Source: Hymenobacter daecheongensis DSM 21074 (lineage in GTDB: Bacteria > Bacteroidota > Bacteroidia > Cytophagales > Hymenobacteraceae). Taken from it: a DNA stretch of 64,000 bases. Position numbers and translations under genes: made by a program. The notes under the pieces were generated by a model. The model worked only from the letters and a program-made list of their open reading frames with translations. It searched no databases and was not told the DNA's origin. Of this stretch, positions 33,615-42,771 are shown piece by piece. The stretch is taken from contig NZ_FQYN01000006.1 of assembly GCF_900141805.1 (NCBI RefSeq), positions 186,001 through 250,000 on the forward strand. The letters are read 5' to 3'. Positions within the stretch are counted from its first letter, which is position 1; each line of letters begins with the position of its first letter.

Positions 33615-36041
33615 ATGAAAACACGTTTTACCAAGCTGTTTCTGGCGGTGATAGGTCTGTTTGGCGTGCATAGCGCAGCACAGGCTCAGTATGAATTCAA
33701 GAACGTGGCTTCCGGCACCTCGGCCGGGCTGGGGCCCTACAGCCAGAACTTCAACGGACTTGCCGGCTCCAATGCTTATTTCTACAGCAATACTACGCTG
33801 CCCGGTGTGTACGCCCGCTTCACGCTCGATAGTTTTGGCGGGCAGGAGTTGGAATCGTATCAGCGCTTGGGCACGGCAGCTAAGCTAACGCCAGATGATG
33901 GCCGCGAAGGAACTGCTAGTGCCGCCACGGTAGATGCCGACGGCACGCCGCATGGCGCGGCCTGGTATCACTTCGGCACTACCGGCAGCACCGACCGCGC
34001 GCTGGGCGGTATTGCCTCCACCTCCATAGCGGCCGGCGTGGGTTACATTGGAGTCCGGTTGAAAAACAGCTCCAGCGTGCCCATCAAAAACCTGGAAATA
34101 AAGTATGCCATGGAGCAGTGGTACAACTCCAGCAACACCCAGCAGGCTACCATGCGCGTGCATTATCAGCGCTCCAGCAGTGCCATCACGCAGCTCACCA
34201 GCGGCACCTGGACCCCAATCACGGCGCTGGATGTGGCCGCCCCCTCCACTAGCACGGCCATCACCCCGCGCGACGGCAACGCCGCCACCAACCGCCGCGT
34301 GGTGCAGGCCAAGCTGCTGGGCGGCAACGGCAACAGTGTAATACTGGCACCCGGCGAAGAGATTATGGTGCGCTGGTCCTACGTCTTCAACTCGTCCAGC
34401 AATGGCAACGGCCTGAGCGTAGACGACATCATCATCACGCCCGAAACCAATATTTTCTACTCGAAAGCCACCGGCGACCTGAGCGACCGGAGTAATTGGG
34501 GCACCAACACCAACGGCGGCGGCACCGCGCCCGCCAGCTTCGCCCTGGATAACACAGTATTCTACCTGCGCGGCACCGATTCGCTGGCCAGCCGGGCCAC
34601 GGCGGCCTGGGCCATCACGGGAGCCAACTCCAAGCTGGTGCTGGGCACCGCCACTGAGCCCGCCGTGCTTTACGTGGGCAGCAATGACAACATCTCGGCC
34701 TCTATCGATGTAGCCTCCGGCTCCCGGCTGCGCATCGCCAAAGCGCAGAATACGCTCACGCTGGGCACGCTAAATGCCAAAAGCGTAGTGGAGTACCTCA
34801 ACAGCTCGGCCACCGCCGTGCAAACCGTGAATGCCGGCAGCTACGGTATTCTGAAGCTCAGCGGCATCGGCGCCAAAACTGTGGCCGGGCCGGTGCTGAT
34901 CAGCAGCGATGTTGCTTTCACCAGCACCGGTCTGGCCACGCTGGCCCTCAACGATTACGACCTGACCATTCTGAAAAACGGCCGGATTCGCACCCTGGCT
35001 GGCTCCGCTTTGTTTGTCACCAATGGCAAAGGCGGCCTGCGGCAAACCGTATCCGACGATGGGCAGGAAGTGAGCTTTCCAGTGGCCGTAGCGGCCGATA
35101 CGGCCGACTACACGCCCGTCATCCTTTCGCAGAGCGCGGCCAATTCCGAAGACACCTACAAGGTGCGGGTAGCCAATGGCGTATACCGCAGCTACGATGC
35201 CAACGAAAACGGCATAACGCCCGTCACGGCCGGCGTTGTGAAAAAAACCTGGTTCATCAGCGAGGAAGTCATCGGCAACTCCGACATCACTCTGCAAACT
35301 CTGTGGAAGGGCAAAGACGAAGCCACCGGCTTCGATGTCTCCAATGCCTACCTGGACCACTACACCACCGGCAGCGGCTGGGACCGGTTGCCGGGCCCGG
35401 GGAGCAACAAAAACTCGAAGAAGAAGTCGGCTAAAAGGAGCGGGGTCAAGAAATTTTCCCCATTCGGTGTCACTTCTCAGAGCGGCGGGGTCCTGCCGGT
35501 CGAGTTAGTGAGCTTCGGCGCTCAGCGCTCGGGTCGCACCGTAAGCTGCCGCTGGAGTACCGCTTCAGAGATGAATAACGCTTATTTCACCGTCGAGCGC
35601 AGCCTTACCAACGCGCAGGGCTTCAAGCAGATTGGCCGGGTAGCAGGCGCGGGCTCCAGTACCCAGGCGCACGCTTATCTGTTCGTAGATGAGCAGCCCG
35701 CTACCACCGTGGCCTACTACCGCCTCCGCCAAGTAGATTATGACGGCACCGAATCTTTCTCGCCCGTTAGCGTCGTGGCCGGTACCGAGCAGGCCGCCGT
35801 CAGCATCACCCCCAATCCGGGTTCTGGCCGCTACGAAATCCGCACCAGCTTCAGCGTGCCAACCTATCTGCACGGCAGCGTGGTAAACACGCTGGGCCAG
35901 CATGTCCTGGCCATCCGGCAGTCGGTAGCCGCCGGCAGCACCCAAACGCCGCTCGACCTGAGCCAGCAGCCCGCCGGCCTCTACATCGTGCGCCTCAGCA
36001 CGCCGGCCGGCCCGGTCACGCTCCGAGTGCTGAAGCAATAG
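33615..36041 (+). CDS. Large secreted protein with type IX secretion sorting domain
   Basis: 808 aa from ATG 33615 with a signal peptide (FLAVIGLFGVHSAAQAQ). The body is beta-rich and low in recognisable families (NGLAGSNAYFYS, LRIAKAQNTLTLGTLNAKSVVEYLNSS). Near residue 597 is a short basic patch (NSKKKSAKRSGVKKF). From about residue 640 (PVELVSFGAQRSGRTVSCRW) the usual pre-sorting domain begins, and the last about 75 residues are a T9SS type A domain (ITPNPGSGRYEI... GLYIVRLSTPAG). It is expected to be exported through the outer membrane and anchored or released. Role unknown. Confidence 0.9.
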   Translation: MKTRFTKLFLAVIGLFGVHSAAQAQYEFKNVASGTSAGLGPYSQNFNGLAGSNAYFYSNTTLPGVYARFTLDSFGGQELESYQRLGTAAKLTPDDGREGTASAATVDADGTPHGAAWYHFGTTGSTDRALGGIASTSIAAGVGYIGVRLKNSSSVPIKNLEIKYAMEQWYNSSNTQQATMRVHYQRSSSAITQLTSGTWTPITALDVAAPSTSTAITPRDGNAATNRRVVQAKLLGGNGNSVILAPGEEIMVRWSYVFNSSSNGNGLSVDDIIITPETNIFYSKATGDLSDRSNWGTNTNGGGTAPASFALDNTVFYLRGTDSLASRATAAWAITGANSKLVLGTATEPAVLYVGSNDNISASIDVASGSRLRIAKAQNTLTLGTLNAKSVVEYLNSSATAVQTVNAGSYGILKLSGIGAKTVAGPVLISSDVAFTSTGLATLALNDYDLTILKNGRIRTLAGSALFVTNGKGGLRQTVSDDGQEVSFPVAVAADTADYTPVILSQSAANSEDTYKVRVANGVYRSYDANENGITPVTAGVVKKTWFISEEVIGNSDITLQTLWKGKDEATGFDVSNAYLDHYTTGSGWDRLPGPGSNKNSKKKSAKRSGVKKFSPFGVTSQSGGVLPVELVSFGAQRSGRTVSCRWSTASEMNNAYFTVERSLTNAQGFKQIGRVAGAGSSTQAHAYLFVDEQPATTVAYYRLRQVDYDGTESFSPVSVVAGTEQAAVSITPNPGSGRYEIRTSFSVPTYLHGSVVNTLGQHVLAIRQSVAAGSTQTPLDLSQQPAGLYIVRLSTPAGPVTLRVLKQ

Positions 36042-36056
36042 CGGGGTTGTTACTCT

Positions 36057-36116
36057 GCTTCCATCATAAGAAAAGCGGCCTACTATACAGTAGGCCGCTT
36101 TTCTTATGATGGAAGC
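36057..36116. terminator. Bidirectional terminator
   Basis: Perfect 28-bp inverted arms (36057-36084 and 36089-36116) with a 4-nt loop and A/T runs on both sides of a GC core (GCGGCCTACT). It lies between the convergent T9SS cargo and lipoprotein genes. Confidence 0.92.
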
Positions 36117-36126
36117 AAACACGAGC

Positions 36127-36297
36127 TTAGCCCCTCATTTTACGAATAATGAAGCCAACCAACAGCACCACCAAAACGATACCGATAACCGCCGTCCAGG
36201 CACCGGCTTTGAAAATATCCCCGGCCAGCTCACAACTGCTAAGAGAGAAAGTGAGCAAAACCAGGCACAGAGCGAAAAATGACTGAAAGCGTTTCAT
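36127..36297 (-). CDS. Small lipoprotein with one membrane helix
   Basis: 56 aa from ATG 36297. A lipobox-type signal (LLTFSLSSCELAG) is followed by FKAGAWTAVIGIVLVVLLVGFIIRK, one membrane helix and a basic end. This short ELAGDIFKAG family is very common in Bacteroidota and is sometimes misnamed phosphatidate cytidylyltransferase. No function known. Confidence 0.8.
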   Translation of the reverse strand: MKRFQSFFALCLVLLTFSLSSCELAGDIFKAGAWTAVIGIVLVVLLVGFIIRKMRG

Positions 36298-36425
36298 GGC
36301 AGGAAGGCGAGAGGGTGGAAAGGAGAGATTCTGTAAAAGCAAGATTTTGCTGATACTGCCACTCGCGCCAAAAGGTTGAGCTGACGTACTTTGGTGAGGC
36401 CGTTCGGCGCTATAGCCCGGAAACG

Positions 36426-36457
36426 AAGAATGCCCGCCGGTTAGGGCGGGCATTCTT
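36426..36457. terminator. Hairpin at left chromosomal edge of the island
   Basis: Arms AAGAATGCCCGCC and GGCGGGCATTCTT (13 bp, perfect) with a 6-nt loop. It ends 9 nt before the left attachment core. A comparable hairpin (61425-61453) precedes the right core. Confidence 0.8.
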
Positions 36458-36465
36458 CACTCGAG

Positions 36466-36480
36466 GCGCTCCCTCCTGGG
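36466..36480. other. Left attachment core of integrated element (att)
   Basis: GCGCTCCCTCCTGGG recurs exactly at 61457-61471, 25 kb away. The integrase gene starts 91 nt to its right. Copies of ACCGGGGGC lie inside the element near both ends (36594-36603 and, inverted, 36616-36624; 61393-61402 and 61405-61414) and look like integrase arm sites. Confidence 0.8.
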
Positions 36481-36571
36481 GCCAGTCGTTTGCCAGTCCT
36501 TGCCACAATATGCCGCTTCTGTGGCTGCTCAGCCACTTTTGACCGATGCTTTCTGTTACTATTCGGCATGA

Positions 36572-37930
36572 TTAGGAAAGGATATTCCTAAAAACCGGGG
36601 GCAGATTTTGTTTTAGCCCCCGGTACGGTATCTCTTGTCTGGTCGACCCGACAGTGGGGACCGCCGCCGGCAGTACGCGCTCCCATGCCTGGAGCAGCTG
36701 CGGGCCATAACGCTCCAGCGTGTCATAACCGTATACACTGGCCGAGACGTGCCCCAGTGCAATTTCTTTCAGGGTTTGATCACCCTCGCTTCCCAGCACC
36801 AGGAGAGCTGCGCCGGTGTGGCGTGCTGTGTGCGTTGAGAGCACCTCATACATTGGCCGCACTTCTTCGGTGCGCGTCTTGCCTGAAAAGCCCACCTCCA
36901 CAAATTCGCGGGTTAGGCCGGCTGCCCGCCCGAGGTACTTGAGCCGGCGGTTGCGCTCCTGCTGGCTAGCTAATGGAAGCTGGCCACCATAGCGCTGCCA
37001 GATGGTGGCTGCCGCTGGCGGCAAGGGAATCAGCACTGGCTCGCCGGTTTTCTCTTGAAACAGCTCCATGCACAGCGTTGGACCGTAACCGGGCAAATCG
37101 TGAGGCGTAACATGGTGGGGACGTACGGCGCGCAAGTCCACGTCGCGCAGTAGCAGTAGCATTTGGAGCAGGAAGGCATCACGCTCCTCTGCTAAATCAT
37201 CTTCCACCGCCACAGCAAATAGAGCCTGCACCTCTGACGTTCGAAGCGCTGGGGAGCGGCCGTAGCGCACGGTAAGCTTGCTGAGCCACCGGGGCACGGC
37301 TTGGTCTACCAGGCGCAGGCAGTCTCGAAAAAACTTGTAGTGCCGCTGCACTGTCGAGTCGCGTTTGCCCTGCGCGTAAAGCCAGGCAGTGTACTTAGCC
37401 AACTGCTCACGGGTGAGTGTTGCCAGCCGCAACTTGGGGTCAAACTCTGCTAAGGCGGCTACCACCTGATTGGCTCCACGTAGGTAGCTCTCGCTGAGCA
37501 ATTGCTTATTCTCAGCTTGCCATCGCTCAGAAAACTCAGGCCAAGTGGCGTTAGGAGTGAGTGGGGAAGGGCCGGATATCTCTGGTACCGGTACGACTTT
37601 GCGGCGCTGCCCGCCTGCACCCACGCTGTGAATAGCTTCCTCAATGTCGCCCTGCGTTACGTCAGCCTCGGCTTTACCAGCTGCTTCAGCGGCCAGAAAT
37701 ACACCCTGTATGGCGGCCAGCAGCCGGGTAAGTCGCAGATTAAGCTGGTTAGCGTCGGGTGCGCTGGTATGAATGCGCTTGGCTTTGGTGGGTTGCCAGT
37801 GGGCGGGCAGCACCTTAACGCCTGTGGGCATTTTCCACCGGTGGCCGCCGGCCCAGTGTAGATCCCCGAAAATGTTGGCCCGACCTGCTTTGTCAGGACG
37901 GTCTAGCCGCTGACGAAAGATAAGCTCCAT
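36572..37930 (-). CDS. Tyrosine site-specific recombinase (integrase)
   Basis: 452 aa. N-terminal arm-binding region, then a SAM-like core-binding domain (WPEFSERWQAENKQLLSESYLRG...). The catalytic domain has Arg in RDVDLRAVRP, the HTARHTGAALL box, IALGHVS and a nucleophile Tyr in VYGYDTLERYG. It lies next to the left att core with its 3' end toward it, the usual placement for integrases of islands and satellites. It probably excises and integrates the 25-kb element. Confidence 0.93.
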   Translation of the reverse strand: MELIFRQRLDRPDKAGRANIFGDLHWAGGHRWKMPTGVKVLPAHWQPTKAKRIHTSAPDANQLNLRLTRLLAAIQGVFLAAEAAGKAEADVTQGDIEEAIHSVGAGGQRRKVVPVPEISGPSPLTPNATWPEFSERWQAENKQLLSESYLRGANQVVAALAEFDPKLRLATLTREQLAKYTAWLYAQGKRDSTVQRHYKFFRDCLRLVDQAVPRWLSKLTVRYGRSPALRTSEVQALFAVAVEDDLAEERDAFLLQMLLLLRDVDLRAVRPHHVTPHDLPGYGPTLCMELFQEKTGEPVLIPLPPAAATIWQRYGGQLPLASQQERNRRLKYLGRAAGLTREFVEVGFSGKTRTEEVRPMYEVLSTHTARHTGAALLVLGSEGDQTLKEIALGHVSASVYGYDTLERYGPQLLQAWERVLPAAVPTVGSTRQEIPYRGLKQNLPPVFRNILS

Positions 37931-37940
37931 GAGGTATGTA

Positions 37941-38537
37941 CTATTCTATAGAGGGGCCTGTCATGAAGTCTAGAACCCATTGTTCGGTAACTCTAAACCC
38001 TTCTTCGTCACTAATGCGCTTCGACTTTATCTCTCCACTAAGTACAAGTCGCTCCGCCTCTTTTTCAGAGACTGCAAGACGTTCTGATAGTAGCGCTCGC
38101 TCATGTGCATTCAGAGATTTGTCGGCAACTGAATAAACAGAGGCAGGGTTGTTATGTATGCTCTGACTGCTATTCATCCGATCAACGTAAGAAGCGCCCC
38201 AATCTGCAAGAGACGCATCCGTAGGTCTCGTTAGAAGGTGCATAAAATCCTTCTTTTTTCGAGTACCTCCAGAAGTAGGACGCAAAGGCTTTTCCTTTTC
38301 AAGCATCTGGCCATGCCCCAATATGAGCCATTGCATCCGCACTTGTGGGAAAGCAACGAATATCTTTTGAAGTGCTGCAAAGGATGGTGCACTTTGACGT
38401 CTGCCAACAATCTCGCCTAGGCTTTGATTACTAATCCCAATTGCCTTAGCGAAAGCAGATTTATTGCCCTGGCTAAAAAAATTAACAAGCTCGTTAATCC
38501 TTGCATTTACAGTGTCTTCAGGCAATGCTTCCATCAT
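37941..38537 (-). CDS. HTH repressor-like protein of the element
   Basis: 198 aa. N-terminal HTH (INELVNFFSQGNKSAFAKAIGISNQSLGEIVGRR, residues 13-46) as in phage CI-like regulators. The middle is KEKPLRPTSGGTRKKK and the C-terminal half is without an S24 protease signature. Encoded back-to-back with the small HTH gene at 38641 across an operator-rich 103-nt gap, the classical lysogeny-switch arrangement. It ends 10 nt before the integrase start and may be cotranscribed with it. Confidence 0.85.
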   Translation of the reverse strand: MMEALPEDTVNARINELVNFFSQGNKSAFAKAIGISNQSLGEIVGRRQSAPSFAALQKIFVAFPQVRMQWLILGHGQMLEKEKPLRPTSGGTRKKKDFMHLLTRPTDASLADWGASYVDRMNSSQSIHNNPASVYSVADKSLNAHERALLSERLAVSEKEAERLVLSGEIKSKRISDEEGFRVTEQWVLDFMTGPSIE

Positions 38538-38553
38538 TTACTACACAATTTTT

Positions 38554-38635
38554 TACATTTGTCAAACAATTGTTTAGAAATTTCAAACAATTGCGTATAC
38601 ATTTGTCGTATTGCAGAACACAATAAACAAATGTA
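38554..38635. promoter_or_regulatory. Operator cluster of the element's genetic switch
   Basis: Repeated words between divergent genes: TACATTTGTC at 38554-38563 and 38598-38607, its inverse ACAAATGTA at 38627-38635, and CAAACAATTG at 38563-38572 and 38584-38593. TACATTTG itself fits the TAnnTTTG promoter element, so repressor sites and promoter overlap. Confidence 0.7.
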
Positions 38636-38640
38636 GGAAA

Positions 38641-38856
38641 ATGGGGACAAATACCACAATACTTAGTCGGATGCTCCCTTATGGTGGAGTGGGAACAATA
38701 GCGAAGAGGCTCGGCCTATCTGTAGGAGCCACTAGTGCCGCGCTCCGGCGTGGCAATCCTGGACATCCTGCTGTGCAAGAAGCCATACGCATGGCCAAGG
38801 AAAGCGGCGCGCTCGAAGCGGCTCAAACCATAGCCACTCTCACGCCTGCTGATTAA
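38641..38856 (+). CDS. Small HTH protein (Cro-like position)
   Basis: 71 aa from ATG 38641. The core LPYGGVGTIAKRLGLSVGATSAALRRGNPGHPAVQEAIRMAKESG is a helix-turn-helix with a short tail. It aligns closely with the product of 62429-62653 in the neighbouring element (both have LP-x-G-x-[IV]-x-x-IA and a GxPxHPAV-type segment). First gene of the rightward early operon. Confidence 0.83.
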   Translation: MGTNTTILSRMLPYGGVGTIAKRLGLSVGATSAALRRGNPGHPAVQEAIRMAKESGALEAAQTIATLTPAD

Positions 38857-38860
38857 TCCG

Positions 38861-39187
38861 ATGGTACGCTTCAATCTACCCACCGGCACCTTCTCCTTCG
38901 AGGACCCAGTTATCACCACGCGGCTGCTGGAGCACGAACAGGCTGCGCGTCTGGCTGCTGCTGCCGAGCAGGCAGCCCTTTCGACTGTTTATGTGGTAAG
39001 CGGAGACCCTGACCCCAGCCGCCCCCATCAGGGACTACTTACTGTGCGCCTGAATATTTCGGAGCGTACCGCCTATCAGCTTCTACGCGATGGCAAGCTG
39101 CGCTACACCTGCGCAGGCCAGAAGAATATGCGGGTAAGTGAATTAGCAGTGCGCGAATTTCTCGGTGACGCTCCCGTTTCTCACTAA
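38861..39187 (+). CDS. Excisionase-like small DNA-binding protein
   Basis: 108 aa. The C-terminal half (LLTVRLNISERTAYQLLRDGKLRYTCAGQKNMRVSELAVREFLG) has the pattern of an excisionase/MerR-like winged HTH that reads a single site. The N-terminal part is Ala-rich and helical. Begins 4 nt after the preceding stop, so it is coupled to the small HTH gene. Confidence 0.7.
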   Translation: MVRFNLPTGTFSFEDPVITTRLLEHEQAARLAAAAEQAALSTVYVVSGDPDPSRPHQGLLTVRLNISERTAYQLLRDGKLRYTCAGQKNMRVSELAVREFLGDAPVSH

Positions 39188-39237
39188 TAACGTCGGAAGA
39201 ATAAACGCAGGGGCTTGCCCCCATATAGCCTGCTAAA

Positions 39238-40194
39238 ATGAACTTCCACAAACTACAAAATCACTTTTGGCAACTCTATGCAGTGGAGCGTTTCAGCGGC
39301 AACGTAACCTTGCTGTATTTCTATTGGCTGAACCGCTTCAATGCGGGACTCAACGGCGTATTCTGGCCGACTGAGTACCCACGCTGGAGCAAGCAGGTAG
39401 AGGCTGACCTAGGCATCACCGACAAACCCCTGGCGGCGGCCCGGAAAGTGCTTGAACAGCGAGGCCTACTGTACTACCGAGAAGGCTCCAAGTCGAAAGC
39501 ACCTATTTGGAGCCTGAGCCCGATTGTCCGGAAAAACTCCGGGCAACACGAAGGTGTCAGCCGGATTAACTCCGACAAATCCGAGTCAATTGCCCCCCAC
39601 ATCAGCCGGAATAATTCCGGACAATTAGTCGGATTACCCCTTGCATTAGCCGGAGAAACTCCGGACTCTATAAGGAGAAGACATAAACCTGTTCTAGAAC
39701 AAGAAGACAAAAACAAAAAAAACGCGGAGGCAGGTGCGGATTTTTCCGAAGATTTTGCTGCGTGCCCTGCAAGCAAAATAGATGCTGTCCCTACCCCATC
39801 GGAGGGAGTGGGTGCACCCGATGCCTCCGACAAAGCGCTGGCTTTCGTGCCCGAAATGGCAGCCCTCTGGCATGTGAGCCAAGAGCACAACGAGCGCAGC
39901 TGGACGAAGCTCACCCGTTTCGCCTTGGAGCAGGCGGCGTTGGGCAAGCTGGATTACCTGCGAGAGCAGTTTGCTGGCTTCAAGAGCTATTTCGGCAATT
40001 CGGGCCTAACGCCACACAACCAAGACAAGTACACCGGCCACGACGGACAAATGCCGCCTTATTCGGGAACTTGGTGTGAGTGCGATTGGGTGGCCAAGGC
40101 CAAAGAGCGAACACCTAAACCGCTGAACGGCGCGTCGCCGGTACCCACGCGGGCCAGTGTAAGCATCTCCAGTACCCCCAAAACTTTCCGCTGA
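39238..40194 (+). CDS. Phage-like replication protein / helicase-loader candidate
   Basis: 318 aa. Residues 1-90 form a winged-helix-like domain (FWPTEYPRWSKQVEADLGITDKPLAAARKVLEQRGLLYYREGSKSKAPIW) of the DnaD/replication-initiator type. A low-complexity middle with KNSGQ/NNSGQ repeats follows, then a C-terminal segment (WTKLTRFALEQAALGKLDYLREQFAGFKSYF) similar to DnaD C-terminal helices. It directly precedes dnaB, fitting a helicase loader or origin-binding role. Confidence 0.65.
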   Translation: MNFHKLQNHFWQLYAVERFSGNVTLLYFYWLNRFNAGLNGVFWPTEYPRWSKQVEADLGITDKPLAAARKVLEQRGLLYYREGSKSKAPIWSLSPIVRKNSGQHEGVSRINSDKSESIAPHISRNNSGQLVGLPLALAGETPDSIRRRHKPVLEQEDKNKKNAEAGADFSEDFAACPASKIDAVPTPSEGVGAPDASDKALAFVPEMAALWHVSQEHNERSWTKLTRFALEQAALGKLDYLREQFAGFKSYFGNSGLTPHNQDKYTGHDGQMPPYSGTWCECDWVAKAKERTPKPLNGASPVPTRASVSISSTPKTFR

Positions 40195-40223
40195 TTCATT
40201 CCTCACCTTTACACCACAACGCT

Positions 40224-41591
40224 ATGCGCCAACCCGCCCGTCCTGAATTGGGGTACTTGCCGCCTCAGGCCCTGAAAATTGAAGCAGCCGTGCTCGGAGC
40301 TGCCATTTTAGAAGCACCGTCTCACCACTTGGTGTTAAGCATGCTCCCGCTGGAAGCGTTTTACAAACCGGCCCACCAGTTTGTCTACCGGGCGCTGCTC
40401 GCGTTGGCCGAGGACCACAAGCCCGCCGACCTGCTGACGGTGGTGCATCAGCTGCGGGCGCACGGCACCTTGGAACGGGCGGGCGGGCCGGCATTCATTG
40501 CTGGCCTAACCGCATGCATAAATTCAAGTGTTCACGTAGATGGCCACTGCCGCATTTTGCTGGAGCACTTGGCTCGTCGAGTTGTCATCGACGCCGGAAA
40601 ATCTATGCAGGCGAAGGGCTACGACGAGAGCCGCGACCCGCTGGTCTTGCTGGCAGATGCACAGAGCCAGCTCATCAGTCTGCACCGCACCTTTGACCAC
40701 CGCCCTGCACGGTCGGTAGCCGATGCCTTCGACGGCGTGTTTGCCACCTTAGCCGATGCTGTAGGCAAGCTTGGACTGACGGGTGTACCCACCGGCCTGC
40801 AGGCCCTCAACCAAGCAACCGGCGGGTGGCAGCCGAGTGACCTAGTCATCCTAGCGGCACGGCCCGGAATGGGCAAAACGGCGGCAATGCTCCATATGGC
40901 CCGCTCCGCTAGCCTCGACAACAACCTGCGCACGGCCATCTTCTCGCTGGAGATGCCTACGGCCCAGTTGGTACAGCGCTTGGTCGCAGGCGAAGTACCT
41001 GGTTACTCCAATGCCGACCTGCGCACAGCGGACCTGCCCGGTGGCCGGGAAGAAGTAGACCATTTGCGCCAGAAGGCTCTGCGTCTCAAGACTCACGGTG
41101 ACCGTCTACTTATCGACGATACCCCAGGACTCTCAATTTATCAGTTGCGGGCCAAATGCACTCGCCTGCACGCAGAGCAGCCGTTGGGCTTAATAGCTAT
41201 TGACTATCTCCAGCTTATGCGTGGGGACGTCAAGGGCAACCGTGAGCAGGAAATTGGCAGTATTACCCGCGGGCTTAAAGAGCTGGCTAAAGAACTTAAT
41301 GTGCCGGTGCTGGCTCTCTCGCAGTTGTCGCGGGCAGTTGAGACCCGGGGCGGAGAGAAGCGACCACAACTCTCGGACCTTCGTGAATCGGGTTCCATCG
41401 AGCAGGATGCCGATATGGTGGTGTTTCTCTGGCGGGGTGAGTACTACAATATTAGCCAATACGCCGACGGCGCGTCTACCAAAGGCACCCTGCTAATCGA
41501 CATTGTCAAGCACCGCAACGGCGGCATTGGGGAAATCATCGTGGGCTGTAATATGTCGCGGGGTGTACTGAAGGACCTCTATGGCAACTAA
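40224..41591 (+). CDS. dnaB: Replicative DnaB-type helicase of the element
   Basis: 455 aa. N-terminal DnaB domain (residues 15-110), linker, and RecA-like core with Walker A RPGMGKTAAML, IFSLEMPTAQLVQRLVAGE, Walker B LIAIDYLQLM, and SQLSRAVETRGGEKRPQLSDLRESGSIEQDADMV. Carrying its own helicase suggests autonomous replication after excision. Confidence 0.95.
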   Translation: MRQPARPELGYLPPQALKIEAAVLGAAILEAPSHHLVLSMLPLEAFYKPAHQFVYRALLALAEDHKPADLLTVVHQLRAHGTLERAGGPAFIAGLTACINSSVHVDGHCRILLEHLARRVVIDAGKSMQAKGYDESRDPLVLLADAQSQLISLHRTFDHRPARSVADAFDGVFATLADAVGKLGLTGVPTGLQALNQATGGWQPSDLVILAARPGMGKTAAMLHMARSASLDNNLRTAIFSLEMPTAQLVQRLVAGEVPGYSNADLRTADLPGGREEVDHLRQKALRLKTHGDRLLIDDTPGLSIYQLRAKCTRLHAEQPLGLIAIDYLQLMRGDVKGNREQEIGSITRGLKELAKELNVPVLALSQLSRAVETRGGEKRPQLSDLRESGSIEQDADMVVFLWRGEYYNISQYADGASTKGTLLIDIVKHRNGGIGEIIVGCNMSRGVLKDLYGN

Positions 41592-41689
41592 CCGTTCGGG
41601 GCCCCGGCTGGCTTCGCTGCCTTACCGGCGTCTTGGCTCAGGTGCCATAATCCTAAATTTAATTTTCGACCTCCTTCGACCTTTGGGAA

Positions 41690-41983
41690 ATGGATGACTT
41701 TTTTGACACTCGGCGCATTCCTCACGATGGAGAGCCAATAGGAATTCTGCTAAAGGAGATTGCTGCGCACGCAATGCCTCATGACTGGCGGGGCCATACT
41801 TTTATCGCTCGCACCATGCTAAAATCAGAACTAGCGCGGCCTTATGGCTGGGGAAAGGGCACTTTTCGAAGACGCCTACATAGTGTAGGGCTGAATTTTG
41901 GCCGAAGCAAACTGCTGCTCCCTCGCGAGGTTGCAGCAGTGATACGAGCACTAGGGCCACCTAGCTACGAAATCACCTTGTAA
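41690..41983 (+). CDS. Hypothetical protein of the element
   Basis: 97 aa, basic. RGHTFIARTMLKSELARPYGWGKGTFRRRLHSVGLNF hints at a DNA-binding helical segment, but no family was recognised. Lies between dnaB and a zinc-motif protein with 98 nt and 28 nt gaps. Confidence 0.6.
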   Translation: MDDFFDTRRIPHDGEPIGILLKEIAAHAMPHDWRGHTFIARTMLKSELARPYGWGKGTFRRRLHSVGLNFGRSKLLLPREVAAVIRALGPPSYEITL

Positions 41984-42011
41984 GTTATTTATCCATTAAA
42001 AGCTAACGCAA

Positions 42012-42596
42012 ATGGCCAGATTGAAACCAACATTTACGCAAAGCTGTGACTATTGCCATGGTGATTTTGTACCCCGCAAGCGTGGTACTCAGCGATTCTG
42101 TTCAGCTAGCTGCCGCACGACATATTGCAAGAAAAAACGGGAAGGCACCTTAGGCAAGCGCACAAAACTTCAAAGGCCCGGCAATGAACTCCGTAAGAGT
42201 TCGAACTCTTTTACCGAGATGGCATTGGCTTCTGCGACTGGTGCGCTGGCCGCTAATGCAGTCAGCCAGACTACAGAATATTTCGTTGTGACCCAGGGAC
42301 TGGTTAAGCAAGTAGAACACCTGACCAAGTTGGTACAGCAATTGGTAGTTGACCAAGCAAATAATACCAGGAGATTAGGTCGAGGTACGCTTACAATGCT
42401 CACCAAACTTGGTGTCACCAATGAGGAAGCTTGGAAAGCACTCAACACTCCATTCCCGATAGCAGGTGACCCTAAGCCTGTTCAGCATGCTCTGCCTGCT
42501 TCTAAACTAGAAGAGATTCAATTGCCCCCATTGGCGTCAATAGAAATACCTATGCCTATTGACCCACTCTCGGGCCAAGGCAATATTGATTCATAA
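42012..42596 (+). CDS. Hypothetical protein with N-terminal zinc-binding motif
   Basis: 194 aa. CDYCHGDFVPRKRGTQRFC followed by SASC (residues 12-35) is a treble-clef-like zinc knuckle as in HNH or FCS fingers. A helical coiled region (LVKQVEHLTKLVQQLVVDQ) and a Pro-rich tail follow. Function unknown. Confidence 0.65.
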   Translation: MARLKPTFTQSCDYCHGDFVPRKRGTQRFCSASCRTTYCKKKREGTLGKRTKLQRPGNELRKSSNSFTEMALASATGALAANAVSQTTEYFVVTQGLVKQVEHLTKLVQQLVVDQANNTRRLGRGTLTMLTKLGVTNEEAWKALNTPFPIAGDPKPVQHALPASKLEEIQLPPLASIEIPMPIDPLSGQGNIDS

Positions 42597-42771
42597 AGTA
42601 GCTTTTGTGCGAAGCCTATTCAGTTGACTAGGAATTATTAAAGGTTAACCTCTCTCACCCCTCCAAAAAACGGTCGTATTCTGGAGGGTTTGGGGATGGC
42701 CCTTGCTAGTTTAGAAACGCAGATTTTTAAGACCCTTTTGGCGCACCCTTTATTGGAGGGTAAATTCTAAC

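Noticed and set aside
38641..41591. Complete prophage
   Set aside because: Replication and switch genes are present, but no terminase, portal, capsid or tail gene occurs anywhere before the right att core.
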